Origin: Kiloniellaceae bacterium
GTDB taxonomy: Bacteria > Pseudomonadota > Alphaproteobacteria > Kiloniellales > Kiloniellaceae
Assembly (NCBI GenBank): GCA_021776195.1
Contig: JAJFGK010000082.1
Coordinates: 1 to 15,701, forward strand
Reading direction: 5' to 3'
Length of the DNA: 15,701 bases
Shown here: positions 1-6,982 of the stretch, one piece after another
How the letters are laid out: every line of letters begins with the position of its first letter
Numbering within the stretch: position 1 is the first letter of the stretch
Translations under genes and position numbers: made by a program
The notes under the pieces: model-generated
Told to the model about the DNA's origin: nothing
Database searches by the model: none
The model's input: only the letters and a program-made list of their open reading frames with translations

Positions 1-184
1 CGACAACAACGTGGAAATTCAATCTTTGAAAGGTTACAATCCGTCACCGCCGTCTCCCTGCGCTCGATCCAGTCTAAGCACCTGAATCATAACGCAGAAC
101 AAGGGACGGCGGTAACTCTTTCATGAATCTTCCGGGCTAGCGCCGTTCGATCGGTGCCGCGCGTGATCTGCGCCTTGCCCGTCG
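1..184. other. non-coding left edge
   Basis: I see no convincing gene here. On either strand there are only very short reading frames (16-18 codons) without good context. The stretch lies just downstream of the minus-strand hydroxyproline-type operon and holds one long-looped inverted repeat, listed separately. No clear promoter, tRNA or terminator with a T tract is visible. Confidence 0.5.
43..116. repeat. long-looped inverted repeat
   Basis: The arms at 43-54 and 105-116 are reverse complements over 11 of 12 positions (core ACCGCCGTC / GACGGCGGT), separated by about 50 bases. It begins about 70 bases beyond the stop of the minus-strand operon that ends at 185. It could be a transcript-end structure for that operon, a relic of a repeated element, or chance in GC-rich DNA. 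There is no T tract on either side. Confidence 0.3.
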
Positions 185-1294
185 TTAACTGAAAACCGCC
201 ACCGGCTCGCCAAGCACCTCGCGGCGCAGGGTCACGCCCAGGCCCGGCGCCTCGCCGGCTTTCATCGCACCCTGCTCGCGCCGCGGCGCCCCCTCGGCGA
301 TAGAGAGCGTGACGTAGCTGTTGAAGTCGGTCGCCGTGAAGCGCAGCTCTTGCGGACAGGAGTGGGCCAGGTGAGCGATGGCCGCGGTCACAACATCGCC
401 GCCCCAGGTATCTTCCAAGGTCATGGCGATGCCCAGGGTGGCGCAGAGATCGCGCGCCTGGCGCGCCTTGCTGAGCCCACCGACCTTGGAGATCTTGATG
501 TTGACCACATCCATGGCCTGATCGGCATGGGCCCGCAGCAGCATCTCGACCCCGTCGACCGACTCGTCCATCACGAAGGGATGATCGCAGTGCCGGCGGA
601 TCGAAAGGCATTCCTCATAGGACAGACAGGGCTGCTCGATATAGACATCGACATCGCGCACCGCGCGCACCACCCGCATGGCCTGGTGCTGCAGCCAGCC
701 GGTGTTGGCGTCGGCGACCAGGACATCGCCGCGCTCCAGTTGATCGGCGACCGCGTGAATGCGCTCGATATCGGTGTCGGGATCGCCGCCGACCTTGAGC
801 TGGAAGCGGCGATAGCCCTCGGCGCGGTAGCCCGCCACCTTGGCCGCCATGGCCTCGGGGCTCTCCTGCGAAATGGCCCGGTAGAGCACCACCGCCTCGC
901 CCGAGCAGCCGCCGAGAAGCTTGGCGACCGGCTGCCCGGTCGTCTTGCCGAGGATATCCCAGCAGGCCATATCGAGCGCCGATTTGACGTAGGCGTGGCC
1001 CTTCAGCAGGGCGTCCATGCGCCGGTTCATGACCCCGATATCGGTCGGGTCGAGGCCGATCAGGTCGGGCGCCAGCTCGGCAATCCCGACCCTGGCGCCG
1101 GCCGCATAGGAGGGCAGGTAGAAGGGCCCCAGTGGACAGACCTCGCCGATGCCGGTGGTTCCGGCGTCGGTTTCGATCTCGACGACGGTCGAATCGAAGA
1201 CCGACACCGACTTGCCCCCCGACCAGTTGTAATTGCCTTCGTGCAGCGGCAGGTCGGCCTGGTAAAGCTTGATCGCGGTAATTTTCAAGGACAA
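185..1294 (-). CDS. enolase-superfamily (MR/MLE) enzyme, cis-3-hydroxyproline dehydratase / hydroxyproline-betaine epimerase type
   Basis: A 369-residue enzyme of the mandelate racemase/muconate lactonizing enzyme branch, which abstracts the proton alpha to a carboxylate using Mg2+. The N-terminal capping domain (about 1-125) carries [20 protein letters not shown] and [13 protein letters not shown], which from memory I associate with cis-3-hydroxy-L-proline dehydratases and 4-hydroxyproline-betaine 2-epimerases. In the barrel, the predicted catalytic lysines are K167 (LKVGG; the first Lys of the usual KxK is Gln) and K267 (NIKISK). Predicted metal ligands are D195 (VADAN), E220 (YIEQP) and D243 (VMDES). 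W297 in EDTWGGD may line the substrate pocket. The start is TTG at 1294, with GAAAGG about 10 bases upstream. A second TTG at 1288 would give the familiar MKIT beginning but is too far from that site. It is the last gene of a three-gene operon, 14 bases after ridA. The enolase-superfamily call is firm; the exact substrate is inference. Confidence 0.88.
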   Translation of the reverse strand: MSLKITAIKLYQADLPLHEGNYNWSGGKSVSVFDSTVVEIETDAGTTGIGEVCPLGPFYLPSYAAGARVGIAELAPDLIGLDPTDIGVMNRRMDALLKGHAYVKSALDMACWDILGKTTGQPVAKLLGGCSGEAVVLYRAISQESPEAMAAKVAGYRAEGYRRFQLKVGGDPDTDIERIHAVADQLERGDVLVADANTGWLQHQAMRVVRAVRDVDVYIEQPCLSYEECLSIRRHCDHPFVMDESVDGVEMLLRAHADQAMDVVNIKISKVGGLSKARQARDLCATLGIAMTLEDTWGGDVVTAAIAHLAHSCPQELRFTATDFNSYVTLSIAEGAPRREQGAMKAGEAPGLGVTLRREVLGEPVAVFS

Positions 1295-1308
1295 AGATCA
1301 AGAGCCTT

Positions 1309-1698
1309 TCAGGAACGCTTGGCGATACAGGTGACCTCGACCCGCGAGCCGCCGAACAGGCGCCCCACCTCGACGCAGGTCCGCGCCGGAAAGGCGCGGT
1401 TGGGAAAGAACGCGCCATAGACCGCGTTCATGCGGTCCATCTCGTCGAGATCGGTCAGATGGACATCGATCCGCACGACCTGCTCCATGGCGACCCCGAG
1501 GTCCGCCAGTTCGTCGCGCAGCGCGGTCATGACCACTTTCGTTTCGGCCTCGATGTCGCCGAGGGCCGCCGCCCCCTCGGGCAGGTCGGCGGCCACCACG
1601 CCGGCAAGAAACAGGTAGGGATCGTCGTCGACGATCTGGGTGAAGGGCGCTCGCGTCGGCAGGAAACGCGAACCCGGCAAATAGCGCGCCGCGGCCAT
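1309..1698 (-). CDS. RidA/YjgF/UK114-family imine/enamine deaminase
   Basis: A 129-residue protein, the usual length for this trimeric family, which hydrolyses reactive enamine/imine intermediates to keto acids and ammonia. The C-terminal signature FPARTCVEV (103-111) contains the key arginine R106, aligned with R105 of E. coli RidA, and E121 near the end matches the conserved acidic residue. The N-terminal part (PTRAPFTQI to LAGVVAADL) is more divergent than in housekeeping RidA, which suggests a specialised paralogue. The ATG at 1698 lies 9 bases past the monooxygenase stop (TAG, 1708-1710), with a G-rich GGGCGGGG in the gap as a possible ribosome site. Its place between a flavin monooxygenase and an imino-acid-type enolase-superfamily enzyme suggests it clears an imine or enamine made by one of them. 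That link is inference. Confidence 0.9.
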   Translation of the reverse strand: MAAARYLPGSRFLPTRAPFTQIVDDDPYLFLAGVVAADLPEGAAALGDIEAETKVVMTALRDELADLGVAMEQVVRIDVHLTDLDEMDRMNAVYGAFFPNRAFPARTCVEVGRLFGGSRVEVTCIAKRS

Positions 1699-1707
1699 GA
1701 CCCCGCC

Positions 1708-2802
1708 CTACTCGCCGGCCAGAGAGAGCTCGGGCGAGCGGGCCGAGTTATAGTCCTTCAGGGGCCCGAGTTCCTTTTCGACCAGGGGGATCACCTCGCC
1801 GGCGAAACGCTCCAGCGACTTCAGCGCCCGGGCCCGCGGCAAGCCCGCCATCAGCATGAAACAGTTGAAATGCGTCACCCCGAACAGCTTGATGGTCTCG
1901 ATCACCTTCTCGGCACAGCTCTGCGGGTCGCCGATGATGGTGTTGGCCAGGATCTGTTCGGTGCTGGGTTCGTCGGGCGCGACCGGCGCCTTGATGAAGG
2001 CGCCCTCCATGACCGGATCGCCGGCCCGCATCTGCGCGACGATACGGCCCACGTAGCGGGCCCGCTCGATGAAGTCCTCCGCCTCGGCCTTGCTGTCGGT
2101 CACATGCACGTACTGCTGTACCGCGAAGGGCGCGGTCAGCGGATCGACGCCGGCCTCGCCGTATATCTTGTCGATATGGGCGCGCAGTTGGCTGATCAGG
2201 ATGTTGCCGCGAAAACCGCCGGTGACGAAGGGCGTGTGGCCGCCCCGGGCGCAGCGCGTCAGCACCTCGGACGTCGTGCCGGTGACGAAGATCTCGGGCA
2301 CGCGATCGCCCACAGGCCGCACCAGAATCGGCGTCGGCGGAAATGAAAAGTGGCTGCCCTGGTAGTCGACCACGCCCGTGGTCAGGGCCTGCTCCAGGAT
2401 GTCCCAAGCCTCCAGCGACACGGCGGTGCGGTCATCGAGGCTCTGGTCGAAACGGTCGAACTCGAACTTCTGGTAGCCGCTGCCCAGGCCGATCACCGCC
2501 CGGCCCTCGCTCTGCAGATCGAGCAGGCCGACCTCCTGAACCATGCGCAGGGGATGATAGAGCGGCAGCACCAGCACGGCCGCGCCCAGCCGGATCCGCT
2601 TGGTCCGGGCGGCGGCGTGGGCCGCCATCATCAGCGGCGAGGGGCTGATCGAATAGTTGGAAAAGTGATGCTCGGCGAACCAGGCGATCTCGAAGCCGGC
2701 CTCGTCGGCCAGTTCGACCAGGGCCATGGTGTCGGCCAGGACGCCGGCCGTCGTGGCATCGCCTTCAGGCAATGTCATTAGATTGAAAAGTCCAAAATGC
2801 AT
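1708..2802 (-). CDS. luciferase-like (LLM class) flavin-dependent oxidoreductase
   Basis: A 364-residue TIM-barrel flavin monooxygenase of the bacterial luciferase family, which uses reduced FMN supplied by a separate reductase to activate oxygen. Seen directly: FGLFNLMTLPEG at the N terminus, EIAWFAEHHFSNYSISPSPL (38-57), the strand RLGAAVLVLPLYHPLR (71-86), and GRAVIGLGSGYQKFEFDRF (100-118). All are typical of the single-component LLM group. The ATG at 2802 is preceded by AAGGGA with a 7-base spacer. It is the first gene of the operon; ridA starts 9 bases after its stop. An LLM enzyme beside a RidA protein recalls the RutA/RutC pairing of pyrimidine degradation, but this protein does not look like RutA at its N terminus. 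The substrate is unknown, and no flavin reductase is encoded nearby. Confidence 0.88.
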   Translation of the reverse strand: MHFGLFNLMTLPEGDATTAGVLADTMALVELADEAGFEIAWFAEHHFSNYSISPSPLMMAAHAAARTKRIRLGAAVLVLPLYHPLRMVQEVGLLDLQSEGRAVIGLGSGYQKFEFDRFDQSLDDRTAVSLEAWDILEQALTTGVVDYQGSHFSFPPTPILVRPVGDRVPEIFVTGTTSEVLTRCARGGHTPFVTGGFRGNILISQLRAHIDKIYGEAGVDPLTAPFAVQQYVHVTDSKAEAEDFIERARYVGRIVAQMRAGDPVMEGAFIKAPVAPDEPSTEQILANTIIGDPQSCAEKVIETIKLFGVTHFNCFMLMAGLPRARALKSLERFAGEVIPLVEKELGPLKDYNSARSPELSLAGE

Positions 2803-2977
2803 GGGACAATCCCTTGAGAAAGCGGACCATCACGCCGGCCCGATGCGGGCTAAAGCTGGCAAAGTCACGCGGGCAATGCAAGGGCGGCGCGGTCAGGCCA
2901 AGAATCGATCATAGGAATGCAGCCGGCCGCGCGGCAACCGCCAGGACGGTCATCGGAAATCTGACGGGAGGTGACGG

Positions 2978-3157
2978 ATGCGACAGATTGGACTTTCGGT
3001 CTTGTTGGCCTCCTTGGCGGTGGTCATGACCTTGGCCGGGCCCGGCGCGGCCCAGGCCGCCGATACCGTGAGAATCGGCATCGACGGCCGGATGATCGAA
3101 CTGGAGGTCAAGGACGACCAGGCCACCGTTCTAAAACTCGGCCGGGTGAATTGGTAG
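2978..3157 (+). CDS. small predicted exported protein, 59 residues, unknown function
   Basis: A short reading frame from ATG 2978 to TAG 3155-3157. It is supported by an almost ideal ribosome binding site, GGGAGGTGA, at 2966-2974. Residues 1-28 look like a Sec signal peptide: MRQ, a hydrophobic stretch from I4 to L19, then GPGAAQA before cleavage near AQA-A (residue 27 or 28). The mature part would be only about 31 residues (DTVRIGIDGRMIELEVKDD and on to LGRVNW), with alternating hydrophobic residues that suggest beta strands. I do not recognise a family. In the next frame the sequence stays open to 3219 and reads QRRDTAAIEAAVGLRAERS, so a one-base frameshift near the end of an originally longer protein is possible. 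It stands alone between two minus-strand units, divergent from the monooxygenase operon. Confidence 0.6.
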   Translation: MRQIGLSVLLASLAVVMTLAGPGAAQAADTVRIGIDGRMIELEVKDDQATVLKLGRVNW

Positions 3158-3161
3158 GGCA

Positions 3162-3179
3162 GCGGCGCGATACCGCCGC
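3162..3179 (+). terminator. small GC hairpin after the 59-residue gene
   Basis: GCGGCG (3162-3167) pairs with CGCCGC (3174-3179) around a 6-base loop, 4 bases after the stop codon. There is no T run after it, so it would be a weak or factor-dependent end at best. A perfect 12-bp palindrome, ACGGCTAGCCGT, sits at 3219-3230 and overlaps the stop codon of the facing gene. Confidence 0.3.
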
Positions 3180-3222
3180 CATCGAGGCCGCCGTGGGCTT
3201 GCGCGCGGAGAGAAGCTAACGG

Positions 3223-4182
3223 CTAGCCGTCGGCGAATTCATCGAAGGTCGCGCGGAGCCGGGCGCGGATGCCCGGCTCATAGGCGAAGTGTCCCGCCGA
3301 GGGCACCATATGCAAGCGCGAGCCTGGCCAGGCATGGTGCAGATCATAGGCGTTGCTTGGCGGGCAAAGCAGGTCGTCCTCGCCGTGGACGATGACCCCG
3401 GGGATCGCGGCAAGCCGCTGGGCCCGATCCAGGATGTGGCCCTCGGGCAGAAAGCAGTCCTCGATGAAATAGGTCAGAGCGATGCGCAACTCCGCCAGGG
3501 CCACCTCGAAAGTCGGCTCTTCGCGCCAAAAGGCCGGGTCGAAGGACTTGATGTTGGACAGCGCATCCTGATGGGCTTCATAGACCCGATAGGCCTGGAG
3601 CCGGATCTCGGGCCGCGGATCTTCCAGCCGCGCACGGTAGGCTTCGAGCAGGTGTTTCGGCTCGCTTTCGCCGACCAACGCGACCAAACGGTCGCAGGCC
3701 TCGGGCCGCAGCCAGCGCACGGTCTGGTTCACCCAGCGGTTCTCGGCCGCCAGGGCGAGAAAGATCCCCCACAAGGCCATGCCGCGGACCCGCTCGGGAT
3801 GCCGGAGGGCATAGGCCAGCGCCAGGGTGCTGCCCCAGGAGCCGCCGAAGAGAAACCAGCTTTCGATGCCAAAGGATTGGCGCAGTCGCTCGATATCGGC
3901 GACCAAATGGGCCGTGGTGTTGTTCGTCAGGCAGCCGAGGGGACGCGAACGCCAGGACCCGCGCTGGTCGAAGGCGACCAGGCGATAGCGTGCCGGATCG
4001 AACAGACGGCGCACCGCCACGGGCCAGGGCCGGCCCGGACCGCCGTGCAGGAACAACACCGGCAGGCCATCGGGCCGGCCCGACTGTTCCCAATAGAGGA
4101 CATGCGGCGGCTCAACTTCCAGCCACCCGTGATCGAAAGCCTCGATGGCGGGGTAGAGATCGCCCGCGTCGCCGGCCGCCAT
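3223..4182 (-). CDS. pip: alpha/beta hydrolase, proline iminopeptidase family (S33)
   Basis: A 319-residue alpha/beta hydrolase matching prolyl aminopeptidases, which remove N-terminal proline from peptides in the cytoplasm. Seen: the oxyanion-hole motif HGGPG (46-50), CLTNNTTAHLVADIERLRQ (84-102), the nucleophile elbow GGSWGS with S115, the acid in HGEDDLLCPP (D270) and the catalytic histidine in SAGH (H298). Length is normal. Two usually very conserved sites differ: HGGPG is followed by RPW rather than GGG, and the loop after FDQRG reads SWRS where the family typically has CGRS. This may mark a subfamily with altered specificity. The ATG at 4182 has AAGGAAGGGA just upstream. It lies 35 bases after the GNAT gene on the same strand, so the two are probably co-transcribed. 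The family is firm; strict proline specificity is not. Confidence 0.88.
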   Translation of the reverse strand: MAAGDAGDLYPAIEAFDHGWLEVEPPHVLYWEQSGRPDGLPVLFLHGGPGRPWPVAVRRLFDPARYRLVAFDQRGSWRSRPLGCLTNNTTAHLVADIERLRQSFGIESWFLFGGSWGSTLALAYALRHPERVRGMALWGIFLALAAENRWVNQTVRWLRPEACDRLVALVGESEPKHLLEAYRARLEDPRPEIRLQAYRVYEAHQDALSNIKSFDPAFWREEPTFEVALAELRIALTYFIEDCFLPEGHILDRAQRLAAIPGVIVHGEDDLLCPPSNAYDLHHAWPGSRLHMVPSAGHFAYEPGIRARLRATFDEFADG

Positions 4183-4217
4183 TCCCTTCCTTTCTTGTCC
4201 GCGCGTCCCGCGGCGAT

Positions 4218-4742
4218 TCAGGACCCGCTCAAGAACGAAGCCGCGGTGATTTCATAGACGATACTGTCCCGGCCACCGGCATCGGGCCGCTCTCCAATGG
4301 CGACGGCGCCGATCTTTTCGATGGCCCGTCGCGAGCGCAGATTCTCGTGACCGACGAGAAACAGGACGCGGCTGACGAATTTGAAGGCATGGCGCAGCAT
4401 GAGCTGCTTCATTTCGCCATTGTACATCCCACCCCAGTGCGACCTGGCCAGGAAGGTCCAGCCAATTTCTATTCCACCATTTTCTTCGTCGAAACAGCGG
4501 TACCGCGACGACCCGATGACCCGACCATCGAGGGCGTCGATCGCAATCAAGGTTCCGCCGCATTCGATGGCCTCCTGGAAGAACTCATTGAACGATTCTT
4601 CCTTGTAGCGGTCCCTGGTTGGATGCTGTTCCCAAATGAGCGGGTCCGCCGCAACCTCGAACAGACCAGGATAGTCGTCCGCGCGCAGCGGCCTGAGTTT
4701 GAGGTGCTCGCCCTCCAAGATGGGTTGGAACTCAAAGTCCAT
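4218..4742 (-). CDS. GNAT-family N-acetyltransferase, RimJ/RimL-like
   Basis: A 174-residue acetyl-CoA-dependent N-acetyltransferase. The order of elements fits the GNAT fold: an N-terminal strand HLKLRPLRADDYPGLFEVA (13-31), IWEQHPTRDRYKEESF (36-51), the strand IGSSRYRCFDEENGGIEIGW (76-95), the acetyl-CoA loop region ARSHWGGMYNGEMKQLML (99-116), and HENLRSRRAIEKIGAV (132-147) with the Asn typical of this subgroup. I chose ATG 4742 because homologous-looking sequence begins there. The frame is open upstream to 4808, but those 22 extra residues are Arg/Pro-rich and unlike the family. The acceptor substrate is unknown. It sits upstream of the pip-like gene with a 35-base gap and is divergent from the carbonic-anhydrase-like gene. 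Confidence 0.85.
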   Translation of the reverse strand: MDFEFQPILEGEHLKLRPLRADDYPGLFEVAADPLIWEQHPTRDRYKEESFNEFFQEAIECGGTLIAIDALDGRVIGSSRYRCFDEENGGIEIGWTFLARSHWGGMYNGEMKQLMLRHAFKFVSRVLFLVGHENLRSRRAIEKIGAVAIGERPDAGGRDSIVYEITAASFLSGS

Positions 4743-5017
4743 TTCTCGAGTCCGGTCACGGGGTCTCTGTGGCGAGTGTAGACGCTGAAACCCGGGAGAC
4801 CTATGCAAAATCCGTGGCCCGCGACACTGTCGCGAAAAACATTGCCGATGCGCCGGCCGGGATCGGGGACGACGAGCCGCACTCTTGGCCTAAAGGATTG
4901 AGATAACAGATTTTGGGTCACGCGAGTAAAGAGAATTGATGAGGACGAGTCCATCTCGGGTCTATATGTTGCTGCCCTGGGGCGTCTGGCATCCTGGGAA
5001 GACCGACAGGAGAAGAA
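4743..5017. other. divergent intergenic region, GNAT / carbonic anhydrase
   Basis: About 275 bases must hold the promoters for the leftward GNAT-pip pair and the rightward secreted protein. I see one compact perfect dyad (4820-4834, listed separately) but no -35/-10 pair I would trust. AGGAG at 5008-5012 is the ribosome site of the rightward gene. The DNA is less GC-rich than its neighbours, as expected for a promoter region. Confidence 0.45.
4820..4834. promoter_or_regulatory. perfect dyad, possible operator
   Basis: CGCGACA-C-TGTCGCG is a perfect inverted repeat with 7-base arms around one base. It lies 78 bases upstream of the chosen GNAT start, between the divergent genes. On the plus strand it is followed by AAAAA. 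It could be a repressor site for the GNAT-pip pair or a short hairpin. No matching regulator is encoded beside it. Confidence 0.35.
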
Positions 5018-5818
5018 ATGACCAATTGGATCGTAAAGTTCGCGGCCTTTGCTGTCCTAGCATCTCTGGCAGGGGCATCGGCAGCGACAGCCCAGGAGAT
5101 CTGCAAGGGTTACGGCCCGCAAACACCCAGAGACATCGCGCGTGTCGCCGGGACCAACGGGCGCCTGTTCACCATGGCCCCGGATTCCAGCCAGATGAAC
5201 CTTTGCAACATCCACACCCACACCAATGCGGAACACAAGGGCCCCGGATTCTCGGTCTTCGCCGGCGACGGCGAGCACGGCGGATATCAGTGCAATGAAA
5301 GCGACAGCCTGACCGCCGCCGAGTTGGAAGACCCGACCCACGGACACGGTGCCTTTCATGGCGTCAAACCCGGCGACACCATCGAAGTCCACTGGGTTCA
5401 CACCTCCTGCGATGTTTCACCCGGCGAAGGCCTCGGGTCCTGCCTCAGCGATGCCTGCGCCAACCCGCAGCTGCGCGTCGAAACCCAGGTCTTCCTGGTC
5501 GTGAACGACCCCAAGGCGCTGGACTTCGGCGATTTCGCCTACCAGGGAAACATCGCCAACGGGCTGCACCAGCCGAAGTCCTTGCCGACCGGAACCGGCG
5601 ATCCGGTGGTTTTTGCCGGCTCGACCACTGGCCCCAAATACACCCAGTCGGTCTGCTCGCCGCTTCAGGTGACCTGGAGCGTGCGCCCGAGCTGCGCCAA
5701 GCTCGACGTCACCTCGCTCAACAAATGGGCCGAAGACGGAAACGTCTTCAAAGAAGAGCACTCCCATGGCGTCCGCCAGCTGGTGACCGCCCCCGAGCTC
5801 CTCGCGCCGATCAACTAG
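5018..5818 (+). CDS. exported delta-class carbonic anhydrase-like protein
   Basis: A 266-residue protein with a clear Sec signal peptide (positive residues at 1-7, hydrophobic 8-20, likely cleavage after A25 in SAATA-QE), so it acts in the periplasm or outside. The mature part carries CNIHTHTNAEHKG (63-75), GYQCNESDSL (89-98) and DTIEVHWVHTSCDVSPGEGLG (120-140). I associate this arrangement with delta-class carbonic anhydrases, zinc enzymes first described in diatoms (TWCA1), which interconvert CO2 and bicarbonate. Candidate zinc ligands are among H66, H68, H73, H125 and H128. Eight cysteines in the mature chain (C29, C63, C92, C131, C142, C147, C213, C226) suggest disulfides, which fits export. 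The start ATG 5018 has AGGAG at 5008-5012. It appears monocistronic and ends in a perfect hairpin. Recognition is from motif memory, so the exact class should be confirmed. Confidence 0.75.
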   Translation: MTNWIVKFAAFAVLASLAGASAATAQEICKGYGPQTPRDIARVAGTNGRLFTMAPDSSQMNLCNIHTHTNAEHKGPGFSVFAGDGEHGGYQCNESDSLTAAELEDPTHGHGAFHGVKPGDTIEVHWVHTSCDVSPGEGLGSCLSDACANPQLRVETQVFLVVNDPKALDFGDFAYQGNIANGLHQPKSLPTGTGDPVVFAGSTTGPKYTQSVCSPLQVTWSVRPSCAKLDVTSLNKWAEDGNVFKEEHSHGVRQLVTAPELLAPIN

Positions 5819-5826
5819 GCCGCCAA

Positions 5827-5865
5827 GCCCGGTACGAGCTGCCACCTCGGCAACTCGTACCGGGC
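5827..5865 (+). terminator. perfect 12-bp hairpin after the carbonic anhydrase gene
   Basis: GCCCGGTACGAG (5827-5838) pairs exactly with CTCGTACCGGGC (5854-5865), 8 bases after the stop codon. The 15-base loop contains its own TGCC/GGCA stem (5840-5843 with 5849-5852), so the structure is nearly continuous. No T tract follows. It is probably a termination or 3'-end-protecting structure for the preceding gene. Confidence 0.65.
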
Positions 5866-5959
5866 ACGGCACTGGACCTTCCCCGTCAAGTCCGACAGAT
5901 TGACCCTCTGGGACCACCGCCGGGTCGGACCCGAGTCACGACAGAGGGGACGCCGCCTG

Positions 5960-6982
5960 GTGGAACGCGAAGAATCGCAAAACGGCCGTGGCACCGCGGC
6001 ACCCTTGCCGCCGGCAGGGGCCCTGTCCCAGGGCGCGCCCCTGCTCGGCATCCTCTGCGTGACCGGCGCCGTTTTCGTCTTTTCCTCCCAGGATTCGGCG
6101 ATCAAGTGGCTGAGCGGCGACTACCCGCTGCATCAGATCATCCTGACCCGGGCGACGGTCGCCATCCTCTTCACCCTGGCGCTCTTCGTGCCGCTGGAGG
6201 GTGGGCTGCGGATCCTGCGCACCGACAGGCTGGGTCTGCACATGCTGCGCGGCCTCTCGGTGGTCGTCGCCAACATGACCTTCTTCACCGGCCTGGCCTC
6301 CCTATCGCTGGCCCAGGCAACGGCGACCTTCTTCGTCGCGCCGATCTTCATCACCGCGCTTTCCGTGCTGATGCTTGGCGAACAGGTCGGACCGCGCCGC
6401 TGGATCGCGGTCCTGATCGGCCTGGCCGGCGTCGTGGTGATTGTCCAGCCGGGCGGCGCGTCCTTCCAGTGGGCGGCCCTGTTACCGGTCGCCGCCGCCC
6501 TGGCCTATGCGCTCTTGCAGATCATGACCCGCAAGCTCGGCCTGAAGGAGAAGGCCTCGACCATGGCCTTCTACATTCAATTGACCTTCATCATCGTCAG
6601 CAGCGCCATCGGCCTGGGCTTTGGCGACGGGCGTTTCGCCGGCAGCGAGAATCCGCAGCTCGAGTTTTTGCTGCGCGGCTGGATCTGGCCGTCAACCGAA
6701 GACGCCTTTGTCATGGTCGGTATCGGCTGCCTCAGCGCCATCGGCGGCTATCTTATCAGCCAAGGCTACCGCATCTCGGAGGCGGCCGTGGTGGCGCCCT
6801 TCGAGTACATCGCCCTGCCGCTCTCGGTGTTCTGGAGCGTTCTGCTGTGGGGCGAGTGGCCGGTGGCGACGACCTGGACCGGCATCGCGCTCATCACCGG
6901 CGCCGGGCTCTACGTGTTCTACCGCGAGACCATTCGCGGCCGCCGCAACGTGCTGCAGCGCCCCATGCCGCGCAATCGCTAG
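5960..6982 (+). CDS. DMT-superfamily permease with two EamA domains
   Basis: A 340-residue inner-membrane protein with about ten hydrophobic segments in the two-repeat EamA arrangement, a family that exports or imports small metabolites. Seen: LLGILCVTGAVFVFSSQDSA in the first helix region, FFTGLASLSLAQATATFFVAP (the typical helix 3-4 region of the first repeat), MLGEQVGPRRWIAVLIGLAGV, and in the second repeat GGYLISQGYRISEAAVVAPF and LSVFWSVLLWGEWPVA. I chose GTG 5960 because GAGGGGA (5944-5950) sits 9 bases upstream. The frame is open to a TTG at 5900, but that adds 20 Arg-rich residues and overlaps the flank of the preceding hairpin region. The substrate cannot be told from sequence. It stands alone between a hairpin and a structured non-coding element. 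Confidence 0.88.
   Translation: MEREESQNGRGTAAPLPPAGALSQGAPLLGILCVTGAVFVFSSQDSAIKWLSGDYPLHQIILTRATVAILFTLALFVPLEGGLRILRTDRLGLHMLRGLSVVVANMTFFTGLASLSLAQATATFFVAPIFITALSVLMLGEQVGPRRWIAVLIGLAGVVVIVQPGGASFQWAALLPVAAALAYALLQIMTRKLGLKEKASTMAFYIQLTFIIVSSAIGLGFGDGRFAGSENPQLEFLLRGWIWPSTEDAFVMVGIGCLSAIGGYLISQGYRISEAAVVAPFEYIALPLSVFWSVLLWGEWPVATTWTGIALITGAGLYVFYRETIRGRRNVLQRPMPRNR

Noticed and set aside
350..1420. Long plus-strand open frame of 356 codons
   Set aside because: It lies antisense to the enolase-superfamily and RidA genes. The translation is His/Gly/Asp-rich low-complexity typical of a shadow frame in GC-rich DNA, with no family motif.
1698..1708. A pyrimidine-degradation (rut) operon based on the LLM plus RidA pair
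   Set aside because: The LLM protein does not resemble RutA at its N terminus, and no RutB, RutD, RutF or RutG is present.
4743..4808. 22-residue N-terminal extension of the GNAT gene
   Set aside because: It is Arg/Pro/Gln-rich and unlike GNAT N termini; sequence recognisable as the family starts at ATG 4742.
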